DNA from: Candidatus Uhrbacteria bacterium
Lineage (GTDB): Bacteria > Patescibacteriota > Patescibacteriia > 2-12-FULL-60-25
DNA length: 8,099 bases
Direction: 5' to 3'
NCBI GenBank assembly: GCA_016866635.1
Contig: VGLT01000040.1
Span: 1-8,099 of the forward strand
In this document: positions 5,690 to 8,099 of the stretch, piece by piece
How positions within the stretch are numbered: the stretch's first letter is position 1
Layout of the letters: each line of letters opens with the position of its first letter
Program-made: the position numbers and the translations under genes
The notes under the pieces: generated by a model
The model's database searches: none
Seen by the model: only the letters and a program-made list of their open reading frames with translations
Told to the model about the DNA's origin: nothing

Positions 5690-6091
5690 CTATGAATCCT
5701 GATAGGCGTCAAATTCGTGTCGGATCAACTCGACGACATCAAAGACGGGAGTTTCGTAGGGATGGTTCTCCTTGAGTTCTTGCAGGAGATTCCCAAGGGC
5801 TTTTTTAGGAGCGACAACGGTGACGATGACCTCTTGTTCCTGATGCACGTTCCCGGCCTCCCCTTTTGTCGGACAAGCACCAGAACCGGGAATGGCACGG
5901 TAGCGACTCGTGCAGGTGAGGAGAGTGACCACATGGTCGTAGTTTCCAACGACACCGACCCCATCGGCGGAACGACGCGCAATGACCTCAAGAATACTTT
6001 GAAGCGGTTGATCAAAGTGACGTCCATCAATGGCGCGTGTCATGGCACTTATTGGAACGTAGATGAAAATTTTTACGTACGGTGTCTGCAT
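5690..6091 (-). CDS. Stand-alone NIF3/YqfO-type CutA-like domain protein
   Basis: Starting at ATG 6091 the protein has 133 residues. It matches the PII/CutA-like domain inserted in YqfO-type NIF3 proteins and also found alone: VKIFIYVP at 6-13 (first strand), GVVGNYDH at 46-53 (usual GxIGNYxxC), RYRAIPGSGACPTKG at 63-77 (usual FxPxxGAxPxxG), EQEVIVTVVAP, and HPYETPVFDVVEL at 110-122 (usual HPYEEPAYDVYxL). The region between residues 14 and 45 is longer than in typical members. The metal-binding NIF3 halves are absent, so it is the lone domain. Its biochemical role is not established; a trimeric, ligand- or metal-sensing role is suggested by CutA/PII relatives. The frame could extend to a TTG at 6175 but without similarity. 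No Shine-Dalgarno is present; the promoter directly before the ATG suggests a leaderless message. Confidence 0.75.
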   Translation of the reverse strand: MQTPYVKIFIYVPISAMTRAIDGRHFDQPLQSILEVIARRSADGVGVVGNYDHVVTLLTCTSRYRAIPGSGACPTKGEAGNVHQEQEVIVTVVAPKKALGNLLQELKENHPYETPVFDVVELIRHEFDAYQDS

Positions 6092-6097
6092 ACGCAA

Positions 6098-6126
6098 ATC
6101 ATAAAGGCAAAGAGCTGTTGTGGCAA
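6098..6126 (-). promoter_or_regulatory. Promoter of the NIF3/CutA-like gene, apparently leaderless
   Basis: On the minus strand TTGCCA (6126-6121), a 17-base spacer and TATGAT (6103-6098) give 5 of 6 matches in both boxes. Only six bases (TTGCGT) separate the -10 box from the ATG at 6091, so transcription should start at or next to the A of the start codon. This fits the missing ribosome-binding site and decides the start. Confidence 0.65.
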
Positions 6127-6173
6127 CTACGCTCGGCAACACCTGTTTGGATTTGGATGAGCATGGTGAGAAC

Positions 6174-6209
6174 AAAAAACCCTCACGTTTGCGCAGAGCA
6201 AAAAGGGTT
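6174..6209 (-). terminator. Terminator after the phosphotransferase gene
   Basis: On the minus strand AACCCT (6209-6204) pairs with AGGGTT (6083+100 side, 6183-6178), with an inner TTTGC/GCAAA pairing, followed by a T-run (6177-6174). It begins 12 bases after the kinase stop and separates that gene from the next one on the same strand. Confidence 0.7.
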
Positions 6210-6220
6210 GGATGGGATGA

Positions 6221-7273
6221 TCATGTGCCGGACGGACGTGAAACGCTCTGCGTCGCGTCGTCAAACGGATACAGGCGTTCCGCCAACGTCAGGAATTCCT
6301 CGGACAGATGTTTCACGCGCACAGTGGACGATCGCATCAGGGCGGCATGTTGTTTTGATCGGTCCACGAGAATCTTTTTTTCAAGCCAAGTCATGTGCAT
6401 GAAGTGGGAGACATACGCGTGCAGGCCGTCATGAAATTCTGCGAAGTTCATCGGATACGCGGCGAGGTACGCCCGTAGAAACGCATGGGCAAGGCGGAAG
6501 CTGGATGCGTCCCACGCATGGTCAAAACAGGTGATGAACACGGAACGCGCCACTTCATATCCGCGCGGAGCAAGGCAGGTTTTATCCAAATCAAAGGTCG
6601 CAAGGATTTCTCCATCCGGTTTGAAAAAAACATTGTTGTGCGTGAAGTCGCCATGGATCAAGCTGTGGTTGATCAGGGAAATGTCCGACAAGTAGTCATG
6701 GTGGTCGCGCAGAAAGCGATCTTGGATTTGGACATTTTCAAAAGCCATCTCATCCACATCCTGTTTTGAAGCCAGGTGGGTATAGGCATACTCAAGGGCA
6801 TGTTTTTCCGACAGGAACACATTTTTGTTCCAAAGGGCGATGGGTTGGATGTCAGCGGGTGGGCAGTCCATCCCCACACGATGGATGGCGGCTAACAGGC
6901 CTCCCAGTTTTTGGACGTCTCTCTCTGTCAGTTCCTCCCCGCGTTTTTTTATGCCTGCCACGAACGGGAACACGCTCCACCAGGACTCATCCAGAAAAAA
7001 ACAATCATCACCTTGGGCGTTCCGGATCGGGGTAATGATGGGGATCCCGCCGCGGGAGAAGCATGCATAGGCGGCCATAATGTCATGGAGGCGGGACATG
7101 TCCGGCGTATGGTAACGCTTGAGAAAGTAGGTGTTGGTCCCGTCTGAACACAAAAAGTTTTCCGTGGTGAACCCTCCGCCGGTGGCACGAAAATCCGCAA
7201 CCGAAGACAGCCCATAGAGCTCCTTGAGCATGTCGCATAGCTTTGCAAAGACGGAAAATGGGAGATTGCTCAT
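6221..7273 (-). CDS. APH/choline-kinase-fold phosphotransferase
   Basis: From ATG 7273 the protein has 350 residues. It carries the aminoglycoside-phosphotransferase (protein-kinase-like) fold: TGGGFTTENF at 31-40 as the nucleotide loop, YFLKRY with ATP Lys52, the hinge VFPFVAG at 101-107, the catalytic Brenner motif LIHGDFTHNN with Asp209 and Asn214, and the metal-binding FDLDK with Asp228/Asp230. The family phosphorylates small hydroxyl compounds: homoserine (ThrB2), choline, sugars, aminoglycosides. The length and the GDFTHNNVFF form are nearer to the homoserine-kinase/CotS-like group than to drug-resistance enzymes, but the substrate is not readable. The frame stays open upstream to 7672, overlapping the divergent gene antisense; that part shows no similarity. 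No clear Shine-Dalgarno lies before 7273, so the exact start is moderately uncertain. A terminator follows. Confidence 0.85.
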   Translation of the reverse strand: MSNLPFSVFAKLCDMLKELYGLSSVADFRATGGGFTTENFLCSDGTNTYFLKRYHTPDMSRLHDIMAAYACFSRGGIPIITPIRNAQGDDCFFLDESWWSVFPFVAGIKKRGEELTERDVQKLGGLLAAIHRVGMDCPPADIQPIALWNKNVFLSEKHALEYAYTHLASKQDVDEMAFENVQIQDRFLRDHHDYLSDISLINHSLIHGDFTHNNVFFKPDGEILATFDLDKTCLAPRGYEVARSVFITCFDHAWDASSFRLAHAFLRAYLAAYPMNFAEFHDGLHAYVSHFMHMTWLEKKILVDRSKQHAALMRSSTVRVKHLSEEFLTLAERLYPFDDATQSVSRPSGT

Positions 7274-7292
7274 AGGTGCAGACGAGCGACGG

Positions 7293-7321
7293 TTGACAGG
7301 TTTGCTTTTTCTTTTTAAGGT
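7293..7321 (+). promoter_or_regulatory. Possible promoter of the nucleotidyltransferase gene
   Basis: TTGACA (7293-7298) is a perfect -35. After 17 bases comes TAAGGT (7316-7321), a poor -10. The untranslated leader would be about 80 bases and contains the hairpin TCGGCT/AGCCGA. It lies in the 136-bp divergent space, so it could affect the kinase gene as well. Confidence 0.35.
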
Positions 7322-7409
7322 TTGAATATCGGCTAGGAGCCGAATACCCTTACGGTATCGCAGGGAAGCGGAGGTGTCTATTTGTCCACCCATTCTTTCG
7401 GAGGTCGCC

Positions 7410-8099
7410 ATGGGGATGATCTTTCCCTGGGGGTTTATCCTCCGGGGTGGTACGCCCCGCGTGGACGACTTCCAAAGGGTGGCGCAAGACATCCTGGAAG
7501 TCGCCCAACGCGAGAAGGTCTTTAAAGCCGCCGCGTTCATGGGTTCGCTCGTGCGCGGCGACCTCCATCCGCGGAGCGACCTGGATCTGATCCTGGTCGC
7601 CCGTGATTCGGGGATCGATCGGGCGCGGATCCTTGAGCGCCAGTTCGTACGCATGGCGACCGAGCAGAACATCCCCCTGGATGTAAAGCTCTGGCTCTCC
7701 TCGGCTGCGCGGCACGGATTTCACCCCTACGGTCCGTCCTACCTGAGCACGTTCCCGATGGAAATGAGGCCGTTTGCCATCGGGAAGCCGCTGGGCGAGT
7801 GTTTCCGCATTCCCTGCACATCCGTGCAGGAAGAAATGCGAAGCAAGCTTGGGCACAAGCTGCACTCCACCCGTGTGCGCGCTCACTTTTTCTCCGCACG
7901 CCACGCCGCACATCCGGACTCGATTGATCGGTGGCTCGCCAGCAGCTGGGGGCGCATCGTTCGACCCATGCGGGTCTACGTCACGATCGGTCGCCGTCTG
8001 CTGTGGTGGCAAAACGGATCCCTTCCCGACGACGGGAGGGATTCCGTGACCGGGGCCTTCCTCGCGGAGCAGGCGTTCGCCCGGCTTCACGCGGGCTTT
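7410..8099 (+). CDS. MNT-type nucleotidyltransferase (3' partial)
   Basis: The frame is open from ATG 7410 to the last base (230 residues seen), so the 3' end is missing. GGAGG at 7400-7404, 5 bases before the ATG, fixes the start; ATG 7416 is a less well-spaced alternative. Residues 45-60 read GSLVRGDLHPRSDLDL, the polymerase-beta-type nucleotidyltransferase signature (GSxxRGxxxxxSDxDL) with metal-binding Asp57 and Asp59. DVKLW at 91-95 supplies the third Asp. Such enzymes transfer AMP or another nucleotide to drugs (kanamycin-type enzymes), proteins or tRNA; the minimal MNT partners of HEPN toxins are much shorter. The part beyond residue 100 is mostly unrecognised and rich in Arg and aromatic residues (WGRIVRPMRVYVTIGRRLLWW). 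GC is about 63%, above the kinase gene, so its origin may differ. The target is unknown. Confidence 0.8.
   Translation, partial: MGMIFPWGFILRGGTPRVDDFQRVAQDILEVAQREKVFKAAAFMGSLVRGDLHPRSDLDLILVARDSGIDRARILERQFVRMATEQNIPLDVKLWLSSAARHGFHPYGPSYLSTFPMEMRPFAIGKPLGECFRIPCTSVQEEMRSKLGHKLHSTRVRAHFFSARHAAHPDSIDRWLASSWGRIVRPMRVYVTIGRRLLWWQNGSLPDDGRDSVTGAFLAEQAFARLHAGF

Noticed and set aside
7274..7672. N-terminal extension of the phosphotransferase to 483 residues
   Set aside because: The added part is Arg/Ser-rich, lies antisense to the nucleotidyltransferase gene and shows no family similarity; the fold begins soon after ATG 7273.
7350..8090. Long minus-strand frames at the right end
   Set aside because: They are antisense shadows of the GC-rich nucleotidyltransferase gene, which has a Shine-Dalgarno site and a clear catalytic motif.

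Overview
The window looks bacterial: standard code, Shine-Dalgarno sites, intrinsic terminators and overlapping genes. Base composition is patchy. Sampled 60-base lines give about 38% GC in the left operon, 52% in the kinase gene, 63% in the nucleotidyltransferase gene and 65% in the small ring-nuclease-like gene. Compact overlapping genes, at least one apparently leaderless gene and repeated A-tract/stem/T-tract hairpins would suit a small-genome lineage such as the candidate phyla radiation (Patescibacteria). That is an impression and cannot be proven here.

Left part (1-4205, + strand, AT-richer): five tightly overlapping genes that look like one operon, entered in the middle. They are a CooC/ArsA-like P-loop ATPase (5' end cut by the window), a Y4yA-type fold-III PLP decarboxylase, a cysteine-synthase-like PLP enzyme fused to a C-terminal rhodanese domain, a 77-residue protein with one CxxC and one hydrophobic segment, and a Fur-family regulator. 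The pairing of a decarboxylase with a CysK-like enzyme resembles diaminopropionate/siderophore loci (SbnA/SbnH; y4xP/y4yA). The rhodanese domain, the CooC-like ATPase and the Fur protein point to metal or sulfur metabolism. The product of the pathway is unknown.

Middle (4206-4945): no intact gene. It holds a perfect 18-bp dyad acting as the end of the operon, a GC-rich cluster of hairpins, a 24-bp dyad, an 11-bp dyad and a decayed IS30-family transposase fragment. Two of the dyads begin with the same GGGTCACCA sequence before an AAAACACC stem, like a tRNA 3' end joined to a terminator.

Middle-right (4814-5583, - strand): a high-GC gene for a DUF1874 (STIV B116 / AcrIII-1 / Crn2-like) protein with its own terminator. 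Upstream lie a strong promoter and a terminator hairpin that together outline a short RNA of about 130 nt or an attenuated leader.

Right part (5640-8099): on the - strand, a stand-alone NIF3/YqfO-type CutA-like domain protein whose promoter places transcription start at its ATG, and an APH/choline-kinase-fold phosphotransferase. Each is closed by its own terminator. Divergent from the kinase on the + strand is an MNT-type nucleotidyltransferase that runs off the window. The kinase and the nucleotidyltransferase may share a regulatory region of 136 bp.
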